In this document: positions 26,429 to 35,013 of the stretch, one piece after another
Position numbering within the stretch: position 1 is the stretch's first letter
How the letters are laid out: every line of letters begins with the position of its first letter
From: JANNNF01 sp040385825
GTDB lineage: Bacteria > Pseudomonadota > Alphaproteobacteria > Rhodobacterales > Rhodobacteraceae
Reading direction: 5' to 3'
Length of the DNA stretch: 64,000 bases
Assembly: GCA_040385825.1 (NCBI GenBank)
Contig: JAZKGQ010000009.1
Span: forward strand, 186,001 to 250,000
The notes under the pieces: model-generated
The model's input: only the letters and a program-made list of their open reading frames with translations
The model's database searches: none
What the model was told of the DNA's origin: nothing
Translations under genes and position numbers: made by a program

Positions 26429-27393
26429 AGCAGACGGCCGGTGGCACCGGCGGGGTCTTTGGTCGCCCGGATGCGGTAGAGGCTGGCTTCGCCGGTCATC
26501 GCGGGGGCGATGGAATGCGACAGGCCGGGCGGGATGGCGCAGGTATCGCCGGGGTTCAGCGAAGTGGTGCCCCCCGGCCAGGTCAGCCGCCAATGGCCGC
26601 GCATCGGCATCAGCACCTCATGCGCGTCAAGGGTATAGGGCGTGTCCGGGATCGAATTGCGCGACAGCAGGTCCACATCGAAACCGGGGCGGTCGCGCAG
26701 CCTGGCATCGGGGCCGATCACGCGGGCGGGCTGGTGGTCGGACAGGGCCATCAGATCCCAGTAGCGCGCGACGTGATGGGGCACGACCTCGGCAGTGGTG
26801 GGTTCGGGGAAGGCTTTCAGTTCCTCATCCGTCAGCAGCGGCATCGGGCCAATGCCCGCAGGCAGGGACTGGCCCTGTTTGGTGTCGTAAAGCTTGCCAT
26901 TGGCACCCAGCACAAGGCCGTAATCCCTGGCATCGGTGATCACCTGCGGCGCCCAGAGAACCCCGCCCCCGGCATCATCGCCGCCAAGGATGGCCATGAT
27001 CATTCCGTAATCGGTGCCGATATTCTCAAAGGCGCGGAAGATGCCGGTCGGAATGTTGATGATGTCGCCTTCTTCCAGCACCACCTCGCCTGCCGTGCCC
27101 CACCGGCCCCAGAAAAACCGCCAGCGGCCTTTCAGCGCAAAGAACACCTCTGCCGTGCGGTGCGAATGCAGCGAGTTGCGGCATTTGGGCGGCTGACCGG
27201 CCGCACCGATGTTGAAGCCGGGGGTGTCGACGATATGCACATGCTGATCGGCGGATTCAGACACGCCGCCGCCGATGATGGTGAAGTTTTCCTTCTGGTT
27301 CGACCCTGGCGTGTGGGCGTCGATGAAGGCGGTCTTGCAGGGGCGCAGGTCGCCATAGCGGACGATGCGGGTTTCCATCTCGGTCGGGGTCAT
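26425..27393 (-). CDS. Two-domain cupin protein
   Basis: 322 residues. The first cupin domain has CRNSLHSHRTAEVFFALKGRWRFFWG, with the H-x-H-x4-E metal ligands, and EEGDIINIPTGIFRAFEN as the second cupin motif. The C-terminal half has a second, more degenerate cupin (LDAHEVLMPMRGHWRLTW, LNPGDTCAIPPGLSHS). Architecture is like bicupin dioxygenases or sugar isomerases, but no specific family is clear. AAAGGTG precedes the ATG. Fits the operon as a metal-dependent oxygenase or isomerase. Its TAG stop lies inside a palindromic repeat. Confidence 0.75.
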   Translation of the reverse strand: MTPTEMETRIVRYGDLRPCKTAFIDAHTPGSNQKENFTIIGGGVSESADQHVHIVDTPGFNIGAAGQPPKCRNSLHSHRTAEVFFALKGRWRFFWGRWGTAGEVVLEEGDIINIPTGIFRAFENIGTDYGMIMAILGGDDAGGGVLWAPQVITDARDYGLVLGANGKLYDTKQGQSLPAGIGPMPLLTDEELKAFPEPTTAEVVPHHVARYWDLMALSDHQPARVIGPDARLRDRPGFDVDLLSRNSIPDTPYTLDAHEVLMPMRGHWRLTWPGGTTSLNPGDTCAIPPGLSHSIAPAMTGEASLYRIRATKDPAGATGRLL

Positions 27394-27414
27394 GGGGCAC
27401 CTTTATGGGGGAAA

Positions 27415-28425
27415 TCAGGCCGGTTTGCGGGCCGAGGTGCGGATCACCAGCGGCCCGTCGATGCGGATTTTGCGGGGGGCGGTTTCGCCGGATTCGATCT
27501 GGGCGAGCAGGGCCTCCACCGTGGCCTCGACCATGCGGTTCACGGGCTGGCGGATGGTGGTCAGATTGTAGGCGGGCCATGCGGCCAGCGGCACGTCGTC
27601 ATAGCCGACGATGGAGATATCATCGGGAATGCGCAGGCCAAGGTCAAAGCGCAGCGTATCCATCACCGCGAAGGCCATATGGTCGTTGCCGACAAAGATG
27701 GCATCGGGGCGGTCGGCCCCCTGACACATGCCGCGGGCGGCGGTGGCGGCGGTGTCGCGGTCATACATGCCGTCGATCATCGCATGGGGGACAAGGCCCG
27801 CGGCCTCCATCGCCTGCCGGAAGCCGGTGGCGCGGTCGCGCCCGGTGGACGACCCCTGCCAGCCCATCACATGCGCGATGCGGCGGTGGCCGGACCGGAT
27901 CAGAAACTCGGTGGCGCGGCGGCTGCCTGCGATGTTGTCGGACGTGACCTCGGACAGGCGGGCGTCATCCTGACCCCGGTTGAACATCACCACCGGGATG
28001 CCCACGGCGGTACAGCGGGCGGTCAGGTCATTGGTCATGGCAACAGAGGCGGTGATGATGCCGTCCACCTGATAATCCAGCAGCTCCTCCATCACCTGCG
28101 CCACTTTTTCGGTGGAGTTCTCGGCCATGAAGACAAGAATGTGATAGCCCTTGTCCTGCAAGGCGCGCGACAGCAGTTCCAGCACGACCGGATAGAACTG
28201 GTTGTCCAGATAGGCGACCACAAGCCCGATCATCCGGGTGCGCCCGGTGATCAGGCTGCGCGCCAGCACGTTGGGGCGGTAGCCCAGTTCCTCGGCGGCC
28301 TGCCGGACTTTCTGCACGGTGGATTTCGACGCCGACGCGCCGGGGGTGAACACGCGGCTGACCGCCGACTGGCTGACGCCCGCGCGGCGGGCCACTTCCA
28401 TCGAGGTGACTTTTTCGTTTGCCAT
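27415..28425 (-). CDS. LacI-family transcriptional regulator (inside the operon)
   Basis: 336 residues. The N-terminal helix-turn-helix is VTSMEVARRAGVSQSAVSRVF, followed by the hinge helix region RPNVLARSLITGRTRMIGLVV. The remainder is a periplasmic-binding-protein-like sensor (GNDHMAFAVMD, DISIVGYDDVPLA). ATG overlaps the SDR stop by one base, so the regulator is embedded in the operon it probably controls. The best candidates for its operators are the TGCA-N6-TGCA sites at 21191, 34932, 34955 and 36230. Binding is inferred. Confidence 0.9.
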   Translation of the reverse strand: MANEKVTSMEVARRAGVSQSAVSRVFTPGASASKSTVQKVRQAAEELGYRPNVLARSLITGRTRMIGLVVAYLDNQFYPVVLELLSRALQDKGYHILVFMAENSTEKVAQVMEELLDYQVDGIITASVAMTNDLTARCTAVGIPVVMFNRGQDDARLSEVTSDNIAGSRRATEFLIRSGHRRIAHVMGWQGSSTGRDRATGFRQAMEAAGLVPHAMIDGMYDRDTAATAARGMCQGADRPDAIFVGNDHMAFAVMDTLRFDLGLRIPDDISIVGYDDVPLAAWPAYNLTTIRQPVNRMVEATVEALLAQIESGETAPRKIRIDGPLVIRTSARKPA

Positions 28426-29189
28426 CAGTCTGCCGTCCAACCTCCGTCCACCATCAGCGCCGTGCCGGTGATCAGGGCGGCGGCATCGGACGCCAGAAAG
28501 GCGGTCGCGCCCATGATGTCTTCCACCTCGCCCACCCGGCCCAGTTTGATCTTCGAGACGATCCATGCAAGCCGTTCGGGGTTTTGCAGGGTCTGTTCGC
28601 CCAGGGGCGTGCGGATGAAGGTGGGGCAGATCGTGTTGACCCGGATGCCGTGCGGGCCCCATTCGATGGCCATGGATTTGGTCATGCCTTCCACCGCGTG
28701 TTTGGTGGCGCAATAGACCGCGCGGTCAATGCCGCCGACATGGCCCATCTGGCTGGAGATGGTGATGATCGAACCGGGCCTTTGCGCGGCGATCAGCCCC
28801 TTTGCCACCGCCGTTGCCAGAAAATAGGCGGCACGCACGTTCAGGGCCTGGGCTGCGTCATAATCCTGCGGCGTGGTGGCGATGGCGGGGGAATGGCGGG
28901 CAAGGCCTGCGGAATTGACCAGCACGTCAAACGGGCCATGGGCCGCCACGGCAGCGGCGGTGGCGTCAAGGTCGGTGATGTCCAGCGCGAAGGCCTCGGC
29001 GCTGAAGCCTGCCGCCTGCATTTCCACAACCGTCGCGGCCAGCGCCTCGGCCCGGCGCGCGACCAGCACCACATGCGCCCCCTGTTCGGCCAGCGCCACG
29101 GCGGCGGCAAGGCCAATGCCGGAGGACGCCCCCGCCACAAGCGCGCGGCGGCCATCCAGACGGAACGAGGGTGTGCGGGGCAGGGTCAT
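28425..29189 (-). CDS. SDR-family oxidoreductase
   Basis: 254 residues. NAD(P)-binding loop AGASSGIG near residues 19-26, NSAG near 90-95, catalytic Ser in ITISSQMG and Y-x-x-x-K in YCATKHAV, and the C-terminal GTALMVDGGWTAD. ATG at 29189 overlaps the hpsN-like stop (ATGA); a longer frame to 29285 is inside that gene. It is a likely partner of the HisD-like enzyme in oxidising a polyol or hydroxy acid taken up by the ABC importer. Confidence 0.88.
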   Translation of the reverse strand: MTLPRTPSFRLDGRRALVAGASSGIGLAAAVALAEQGAHVVLVARRAEALAATVVEMQAAGFSAEAFALDITDLDATAAAVAAHGPFDVLVNSAGLARHSPAIATTPQDYDAAQALNVRAAYFLATAVAKGLIAAQRPGSIITISSQMGHVGGIDRAVYCATKHAVEGMTKSMAIEWGPHGIRVNTICPTFIRTPLGEQTLQNPERLAWIVSKIKLGRVGEVEDIMGATAFLASDAAALITGTALMVDGGWTAD

Positions 29190-30496
29190 TCCGCGGCGGC
29201 TCCGTAAGCGATATTGCGGCCACCATAGCGGCGCACGCGGATATTGCACTGTTCTGCATGGCCGACGAACCCTTCCAGCAGGCACAAGCGGCTGCCGTAG
29301 GCGCCGATTTCGGCGGCAGCGGCATCGGTGGTGATGCGTTGATAGCTGTGGGTTTTCAGGAATTTCCCGACCCAGAGGCCGCCTGTGTACCGCCCGGCCT
29401 TGCGGGTCGGCAGGGTGTGGTTGGTGCCGATCACCTTGTCGCCATTCGCCACATTGGTTCGCGGGCCAAGGAACAGCGCGCCGTAGCTGTGCATGTGGTC
29501 CAGATACCAGTCGTCACGGTCGGTCATCACCTGCACATGTTCCGACGCGATGTCATTGGCGACGGCCAGCATTTCGTCATGCGTGTCGCAGACGATCACC
29601 TCGCCGTAGTCGCGCCAGCTTGCCGCTGCGGTGGCGGCGGTGGGCAGGATTTGCAGCAGGCGGTCGATTTCCGCCAGCGTCGCCTCGGCCAGTTTGCGGG
29701 AGGTTGTCAGCAGCACGGCGGGGGAATTGTAGCCATGTTCGGCCTGCCCCAGCAGGTCGGTCGCGCACAACTCGGCATCCACCGTGTCATCGGCGATCAC
29801 CATGGTTTCAGTAGGGCCTGCGAACAGGTCGATGCCGACGCGGCCATAAAGCTGGCGCTTGGCCTCGGCCACAAAGGCATTGCCGGGGCCGACCAGCATA
29901 TCGACGGGTTTCAGCGTTTCGGTGCCGATGGCCATGGCGCCTACGGCCTGCATGCCGCCCAGCACATAAATCTCATGTGCGCCGCCCAGTTGCATGGCGG
30001 CGACAATGGCGGGGTGGGGTTCGCCCTTGACCGGCGGGGCGCTGGCCACGATGCGCGGAACCCCCGCGACCGAGGCCGTCAGCACCGACATATGCGCCGA
30101 GGCCACCATGGGAAACTTGCCGCCGGGCACATAGCAACCCACCGATTGCACCGGGATGTTGCGGTGGCCAAGGAACACGCCGGGCAGGGTTTCCACCTCG
30201 ATATCCGTCATGCTGGCACGTTGGGCCATGGCAAAGCGGCGGATCTGGGTTTGCGCGAAACGGATATCCTCCATGTCGCGGGCGGAGACGCGCTGCATCG
30301 CGGCCTCGATTTCAGATGCCGTCAGCAGAAAGGACGGGCGGGCATAGCCGTCGAACTTCTGGCTCAGGTCACGCACGGCGGCGTCGCCCCGCGCCTGAAT
30401 ATCGGCCAGCGTGGCCTCGACGGTGGCGCGCACGGCGGCATCGTCGGTGGCGCGGTCGGCCTCGGGTTTGCCGTGTTTGAGGTAGGTAATGGTCAT
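29186..30496 (-). CDS. HpsN-like dehydrogenase (histidinol dehydrogenase family, paralog 2)
   Basis: 436 residues. The sequence GHRNIPVQSVGCYVPGGKFP, LVGPGNAFVAEAKRQLYGRVG, LLGQAEHG and VIGTNHTLPTRKAGRYTGGLW matches my knowledge of sulfopropanediol 3-dehydrogenase (HpsN), a zinc HisD relative that oxidises a primary alcohol to a carboxylate in two NAD steps. Zinc and catalytic residues (Q-x-x-H, EH, D, late H) are all present. No sulfonate-cleaving genes (suyAB, slc) are in the window, so a sulfonate substrate is possible but not supported by neighbours. Overlaps genes on both sides by 4 bp. Confidence 0.82.
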   Translation of the reverse strand: MTITYLKHGKPEADRATDDAAVRATVEATLADIQARGDAAVRDLSQKFDGYARPSFLLTASEIEAAMQRVSARDMEDIRFAQTQIRRFAMAQRASMTDIEVETLPGVFLGHRNIPVQSVGCYVPGGKFPMVASAHMSVLTASVAGVPRIVASAPPVKGEPHPAIVAAMQLGGAHEIYVLGGMQAVGAMAIGTETLKPVDMLVGPGNAFVAEAKRQLYGRVGIDLFAGPTETMVIADDTVDAELCATDLLGQAEHGYNSPAVLLTTSRKLAEATLAEIDRLLQILPTAATAAASWRDYGEVIVCDTHDEMLAVANDIASEHVQVMTDRDDWYLDHMHSYGALFLGPRTNVANGDKVIGTNHTLPTRKAGRYTGGLWVGKFLKTHSYQRITTDAAAAEIGAYGSRLCLLEGFVGHAEQCNIRVRRYGGRNIAYGAAAE

Positions 30497-31551
30497 GCGA
30501 CACCTTTGGTCAGGCGAGTTCCGGTTGCAGTATCGAACAGATGGCAGATGGCGGCAGGCACATGGGCGTGGACCACATCGCCAATCGCGGCCCGGTAATC
30601 CTTGGCGGCCTTGACCGACACCAGCGCGCCGCCGATGCGGTAGCTGATCATCGAGGCCTCGCCCAGCAACTCGATCGAATAGACGGGGGCGGCGATCTGG
30701 CCTGCCGTGGCGATGCTGGCATCCTCGGCCCGGAAGCCAAGCGTTACCTTGCCATCGTGGCCGGTGGGCAGCCCGTCGACCCGCATGTTCTCGGCGGTAA
30801 AGCTGCCGTTCGCCAGCTTGCCTTCGACCAGATTCATCGCAGGGCTGCCGATGAACCCCGCAACGAAGGTGTTGGCGGGATGATCGTAGATGTCGGTCGG
30901 GGTGCCGACCTGCTGAATCTCGCCCCGGTTCATCACCACCACGCGGTCGGCCAGCGTCATAGCCTCGATCTGGTCATGGGTGACGTAAACGGTGGTGGTT
31001 TTCAGTGTGTGTTGCAGGTTCTTGATCTGCGCGCGGGTGGAAACCCGCAGCTTGGCATCAAGGTTCGACAGCGGTTCATCCATCAGGAACACGGTGGGCT
31101 TGCGCACGATGGCACGGCCAAGGGCGACCCGCTGACGCTGGCCACCCGACAGGGCGGCGGGGCGGCGGTCGAGGTATTCGGTCAATTCAACCATCTGTGC
31201 CGCGCGCATCACCATGTCATGGTGCTGCGCCGCAGGCACCCGGCGCACCTTCAGCGGAAAGCGGATGTTTTCATAGACGGTCAGGTTGGGGTACAGCCCG
31301 TAAGACTGGAACACCATCGAGATGTCGCGGTCTTTGGGTTCCAGATCATTGACCATCCGGTCGCCCAGCCAGATCTGGCCCGAGGTCACATCCTCCAGCC
31401 CCGCGATCATCCGCATGGTGGTGGATTTGCCGCAACCCGACGGGCCGAGCAGCACCAGAAATTCCTGATCCTTGATGTCGAGGCTGAAATCCTTGACGCC
31501 GACATAGTCGCCATAGGTCTTGGTGACGTTGACCAATCGAAGCTGTGCCAT
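30493..31551 (-). CDS. Sugar-type ABC importer ATP-binding protein (MalK/UgpC-like)
   Basis: 352 residues. Walker A GPSGCGKST, Q-loop VFQSYGLYP, signature LSGGQRQRVALGRA, Walker B VFLMDEPLSNLDAKLR and switch VTHDQ. The C-terminal third is the regulatory TOBE/OB domain of MalK-type ATPases (TLGFRAEDASI). It works with the two permeases and binding protein encoded upstream. Its stop overlaps the hpsN-like start by 4 bp. Confidence 0.93.
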   Translation of the reverse strand: MAQLRLVNVTKTYGDYVGVKDFSLDIKDQEFLVLLGPSGCGKSTTMRMIAGLEDVTSGQIWLGDRMVNDLEPKDRDISMVFQSYGLYPNLTVYENIRFPLKVRRVPAAQHHDMVMRAAQMVELTEYLDRRPAALSGGQRQRVALGRAIVRKPTVFLMDEPLSNLDAKLRVSTRAQIKNLQHTLKTTTVYVTHDQIEAMTLADRVVVMNRGEIQQVGTPTDIYDHPANTFVAGFIGSPAMNLVEGKLANGSFTAENMRVDGLPTGHDGKVTLGFRAEDASIATAGQIAAPVYSIELLGEASMISYRIGGALVSVKAAKDYRAAIGDVVHAHVPAAICHLFDTATGTRLTKGVA

Positions 31552-31560
31552 GGTGGCCCC

Positions 31561-32445
31561 TTATCCCTTGACCGCACCAGCGGTCAGGCCGCTGACGATT
31601 TGACGTTGAAAGAACAGCACCAGCACGAACAGCGGGGCGATGGCAGACACCACGGCGGCGACGGCGTACATCACCTTGTTTTCGGCATGGACGGTGCCAA
31701 GGAAGCTGGCGATCTTGGGCACCATGGTCTGGTTGCTTTGGGTCAGCAGCATCGAGGTGACGGTGAAGTCGTTGTAGGCCAGCAGAAAGCTGAACAGGCC
31801 CGTCGTCACCACCCCCGGCCACATCACCGGAATGACGGCCAGGCGAAAGGCCTGAAACCGGGTGCAGCCATCGACCATCGCAGCCTCGTCCAGATCCTTG
31901 GGGATCGACAGGAAGAAGGAATGCAGCATCCACAGGGTAAAGGGCTGGTTGATGGCGACCAGCACGATGATCGTGGTCGGCAGATAGCCCCAGATGTTCA
32001 ACTGAAAGAACGGCAGCAGATAGCCCGACACCAGCGTCACATGCGGCATGGCGCGGAACACCAGCGCCGCAATCAGGATCCAGAACGTATAGCGAAACCC
32101 CGACCGCGCCAGCGCATAGCCGCCAAGCGTGCCGATGGTCAGCGAGATGACGACGACCGACACCGTGACGACGGCGGTGTTGATCACCGATTTCCAGAAC
32201 GCCTGTTCGACCCAGGCGCCCTGATAGCCGTCGCCGGTAAAGGTGCTGCCGGTCTGCGCCAGCGTGGCAGGCCCGGTGATGGCGTTCAGCCAGTCGGTGC
32301 GGGAAAAGAAATCGGCCTGTACCTTCAGTGACCCCCAGGCCGTCCACAGGAACGGAAAGGCGGCGGCGAACAGCCAGACGGCAATGAAGATCGCCGACAG
32401 GGTGATCAGGGACATGGGCTGCCGTTCGGCGCGGTTTTTCATCAT
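31561..32445 (-). CDS. Sugar-type ABC importer permease (MalG-like)
   Basis: 294 residues with six hydrophobic segments and the EAA coupling loop DLDEAAMVDGCTRFQAFRLAVIP near residues 190-212. Typical of the CUT1 MalG/UgpE subfamily. Two adjacent ATGs (32445, 32442) follow AAGGGGG; either may be used. Lies 9 bp before the ATPase gene. Confidence 0.92.
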   Translation of the reverse strand: MMKNRAERQPMSLITLSAIFIAVWLFAAAFPFLWTAWGSLKVQADFFSRTDWLNAITGPATLAQTGSTFTGDGYQGAWVEQAFWKSVINTAVVTVSVVVISLTIGTLGGYALARSGFRYTFWILIAALVFRAMPHVTLVSGYLLPFFQLNIWGYLPTTIIVLVAINQPFTLWMLHSFFLSIPKDLDEAAMVDGCTRFQAFRLAVIPVMWPGVVTTGLFSFLLAYNDFTVTSMLLTQSNQTMVPKIASFLGTVHAENKVMYAVAAVVSAIAPLFVLVLFFQRQIVSGLTAGAVKG

Positions 32446-32452
32446 TGCCCCC

Positions 32453-33484
32453 TTAATGCGCCTTGCGGCCGAAATCGCGCCAGGTGCGGATCAGCACTGG
32501 CATCAGCAGGATCACCACGCCAAGGATGGTCAGCATGGATGTGGCGGCGGCAGACCCGAACAGCGGCGTTTCGGCCCCGCGCAGGTCGGAATAGATCAGG
32601 TAGGACAGCGACGAGGCATTGGCCGCCGCAGAGAACCCGACGATGGGTTCAAACACCCGGAAATGGTCCATCAACTGCATCAGGGCCACGAAGGTCACCA
32701 GCGGCATCAGATGCGGGATGATCACATAGCGCACCCGTTCCCACCGGGTGGCGCCGTCGATCATCGCGGATTCCAGCGTGTCTTTCGGTACGGTTTGCAG
32801 CCCCGCATAGAACACGATGAAACTGAAGGGCGCGGAATGCCAGACCCCGTAGGTGATCAGCGTGGCCCAGGTCAGCGTAGGCGACGCTTTCAGAGCAAGG
32901 CCGGGGTCGTTGAAGATGCGTTGCAGCGTGGCCCCGATTATGCCCTGACTGTCGATCATCCAGAACAGCACCAGCGACCCGATCAGGGGGGTCACGATCA
33001 TCGGCAGCAGCGAGAAGAAGATCACCGGCCCCTTGATGATCTGCGGAATGGCATTGATCGCCAGCGCGATGAAGAAGCCAAGGATGATGACCAGCGGTGT
33101 CACTACGGCGGTGTAGGTCAGGGTAAAGGCCAGAGCCTTGTAGAAGGGCAGGTTCATCAGCCCGTCGTAGAAGGCGCCCATCGTGGGGGCGGTCTGCCAC
33201 AGGGTTGCAATCTCGGCCGTGGCCAGATGGCGGGCGTTGGTATAGGTGGCAAGCCCGTTGAACTTGCCCATCGGGGCGGCCTCGCGCAGCGCGGCCATGG
33301 CGGTGGGATCGACGCGCATTTCCTTGGTGCAACTGAACGGATCGCAGCTTTCAACCTCGGTCATCACCTGATCATGTTCGACGAACAGCGACTGATAGGC
33401 GACCGATACGATGGGCGCCGCGATGAACAGCAGCATCACGAACAGGGACGGCAGCATGAACAGGAAGAAGGTTCTGTGCGGCAT
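32453..33484 (-). CDS. Sugar-type ABC importer permease (MalF-like)
   Basis: About 343 residues. It has the EAA loop ESAMIDGATRWERVRYVIIP and six core membrane segments. Between the first and second segments is a periplasmic insertion of about 80 residues with two cysteines (VESCDPFSCTKE) that could form a disulfide. ATG at 33484 has AGGA upstream; an in-frame extension to 33526 is unlikely. Forms a heterodimer with the MalG-like permease. Confidence 0.9.
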   Translation of the reverse strand: MPHRTFFLFMLPSLFVMLLFIAAPIVSVAYQSLFVEHDQVMTEVESCDPFSCTKEMRVDPTAMAALREAAPMGKFNGLATYTNARHLATAEIATLWQTAPTMGAFYDGLMNLPFYKALAFTLTYTAVVTPLVIILGFFIALAINAIPQIIKGPVIFFSLLPMIVTPLIGSLVLFWMIDSQGIIGATLQRIFNDPGLALKASPTLTWATLITYGVWHSAPFSFIVFYAGLQTVPKDTLESAMIDGATRWERVRYVIIPHLMPLVTFVALMQLMDHFRVFEPIVGFSAAANASSLSYLIYSDLRGAETPLFGSAAATSMLTILGVVILLMPVLIRTWRDFGRKAH

Positions 33485-33556
33485 CGCGGGTGATCCTGAC
33501 AAAAGGAAAAGGAGGCCGCCGGGCATGGGAGGAGCCGTCCCGGCGGCCAGCGAGGC

Positions 33557-34795
33557 TTACTTCAGAAAGCCGGCCTCGGTTGCGGCGGTGTTGTAGGCGG
33601 CGGTCACATCGGCCAGCGCCTGTTCGGCGGTTTCCTGACCCTGCATGAACTCGGCCAGATTGTCGCCAAGGGCGGTGTGCAGCAGCCCCATGTAGGGCAG
33701 CATCGGATAGGGCCTGGCCCCGGCCGACACGGTTTCAAACACGCCGACAGCCGCCGGGGTGGGCTGATAGCCCTTGATCAGCCAGGCGGCAGCGGCCGGG
33801 TTGGTCGTGGCCATGTCGGGGGCAATGGCCTTCATCATCGCGCGGAACGAGGCCTCGGCATCTTCGGGGCTGATGTTCTTTGCCAGGGCAAACCCGTCCC
33901 ACCACAGGGTGGTGGCAGGGGTGGTGCCGCCGCCAACGGTGGGGGCTGCGGCCAGCACGGTGTCGGCGGCCACATCGGGGGCCGCGCCTGCCGGATCGGT
34001 GATGGCCCCGGCAACGGACCCCCACATGTTCATCATGCCCGCTTCGCCGGCTCCCCAGGACTGGCCCAGCATCACGGTTTCATAGGTCATGTATTCCGGC
34101 CCCATGGTGTCGGCCAGCGCCTTCATCATGGTCAGGGCCTTGACCCCGGCCTCGCCGCTGATGGCGGCATTGGCGGTGCCGGGTTCAAAGAACTCGCCGC
34201 CATAGCCCAGATACATGTTCACGAATTCCTGCGCCAGATCCCAGCCGGGCTTGAAGTTGGCGACCAGCGCGTTGGGCATCACGCCCTTTTCCTTCAGCAC
34301 GGCAGCGGCGGCCAGCATGTCCTCATAGGTTTTCGGCGCGGCGATGCCTGCGGCCTCCAGCACCGACTTGCGGTACATCAGGTGCTGGGTGTTGGCCATG
34401 AAGGCAATCGCCATCACCTTGCCGTCAATCTTGATCAACTGGTTCGGTTGCAGATCCTGACCATATTTCGCGACCAGATCATCCATCGGCTGGATCAGGT
34501 CATCGTTCAGCAACGGCACGATCGACCCGTTCGCCACCACGGCGACAGTATAGGTTGCGGGGTTGGTTGTCAGCGCCGCGATCTGGATGTTCTTGTGTTC
34601 CGCCGTCAGGTTTCTGGTGACGGTCACGGTCGGGCTGGCGCAGGCTTCCGCCGCAGCCGCCACCAGTTGCAACGCCAGAAAATCGTTCGACAGGATGCGG
34701 ACCGACCCTTTTTCGATGCCGCATTCGGCAAAGGCCATGCCGCCCGAGGCGATCAGCGCACAAAGAGCCAGAGAAGATTTCATCAGGTGTTTCAT
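33557..34795 (-). CDS. Sugar-type ABC importer solute-binding protein
   Basis: 412 residues. The signal peptide MKSSLALCALIASGGMAFA is followed by ECGIEKGSVRILS, with a cysteine two residues after the likely cleavage site. The fold pattern (KTYEDMLAAAAVLKEKG, TLWWDGFALAKN) is CUT1-type extracellular solute-binding protein family 1. The ATG at 34795 is preferred over 34801, because AGGAG is directly next to the latter. First gene of the 12-gene operon; LacI-type operators lie 137-173 bp upstream. Ligand unknown; the partner enzymes point to a polyol or sugar acid. Confidence 0.9.
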   Translation of the reverse strand: MKHLMKSSLALCALIASGGMAFAECGIEKGSVRILSNDFLALQLVAAAAEACASPTVTVTRNLTAEHKNIQIAALTTNPATYTVAVVANGSIVPLLNDDLIQPMDDLVAKYGQDLQPNQLIKIDGKVMAIAFMANTQHLMYRKSVLEAAGIAAPKTYEDMLAAAAVLKEKGVMPNALVANFKPGWDLAQEFVNMYLGYGGEFFEPGTANAAISGEAGVKALTMMKALADTMGPEYMTYETVMLGQSWGAGEAGMMNMWGSVAGAITDPAGAAPDVAADTVLAAAPTVGGGTTPATTLWWDGFALAKNISPEDAEASFRAMMKAIAPDMATTNPAAAAWLIKGYQPTPAAVGVFETVSAGARPYPMLPYMGLLHTALGDNLAEFMQGQETAEQALADVTAAYNTAATEAGFLK

Positions 34796-34931
34796 AGCCA
34801 TCTCCTGTTGAGAGTGTTGTTCGGTGCAAGGCTGGCAGCGTTTTCGCTGCGGTTTTGTGGGGCCGTCCTGCCCGTGGTCTGTGTCAGACGCCGCCTGTTT
34901 TCAGGCGCGAACACGCAAGGCTAACAATCTG

Positions 34932-34968
34932 TGCATACGTTTGCAACATGATTCTGCATAGGATTGCA
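34932..34968 (-). promoter_or_regulatory. Tandem LacI-type operators upstream of the 12-gene operon
   Basis: TGCATACGTTTGCA at 34932-34945 and TGCATAGGATTGCA at 34955-34968, both TGCA-N6-TGCA. The first is the exact reverse complement of the site at 21191-21204. They sit between the SnoaL-like gene and the binding-protein gene, suggesting that the ABC operon has its own regulated promoter. Confidence 0.78.
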
Positions 34969-35013
34969 ACATGGTGGGGCGCGGCAGATGCCCGCCCCAC
35001 CGAACGGGCCGTC

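Noticed and set aside
26269..28716. 815-codon open frame on the plus strand
   Set aside because: Antisense to the MetE-like, cupin and LacI genes, all of which have clear family motifs. The translation is low-complexity G/R/H-rich.
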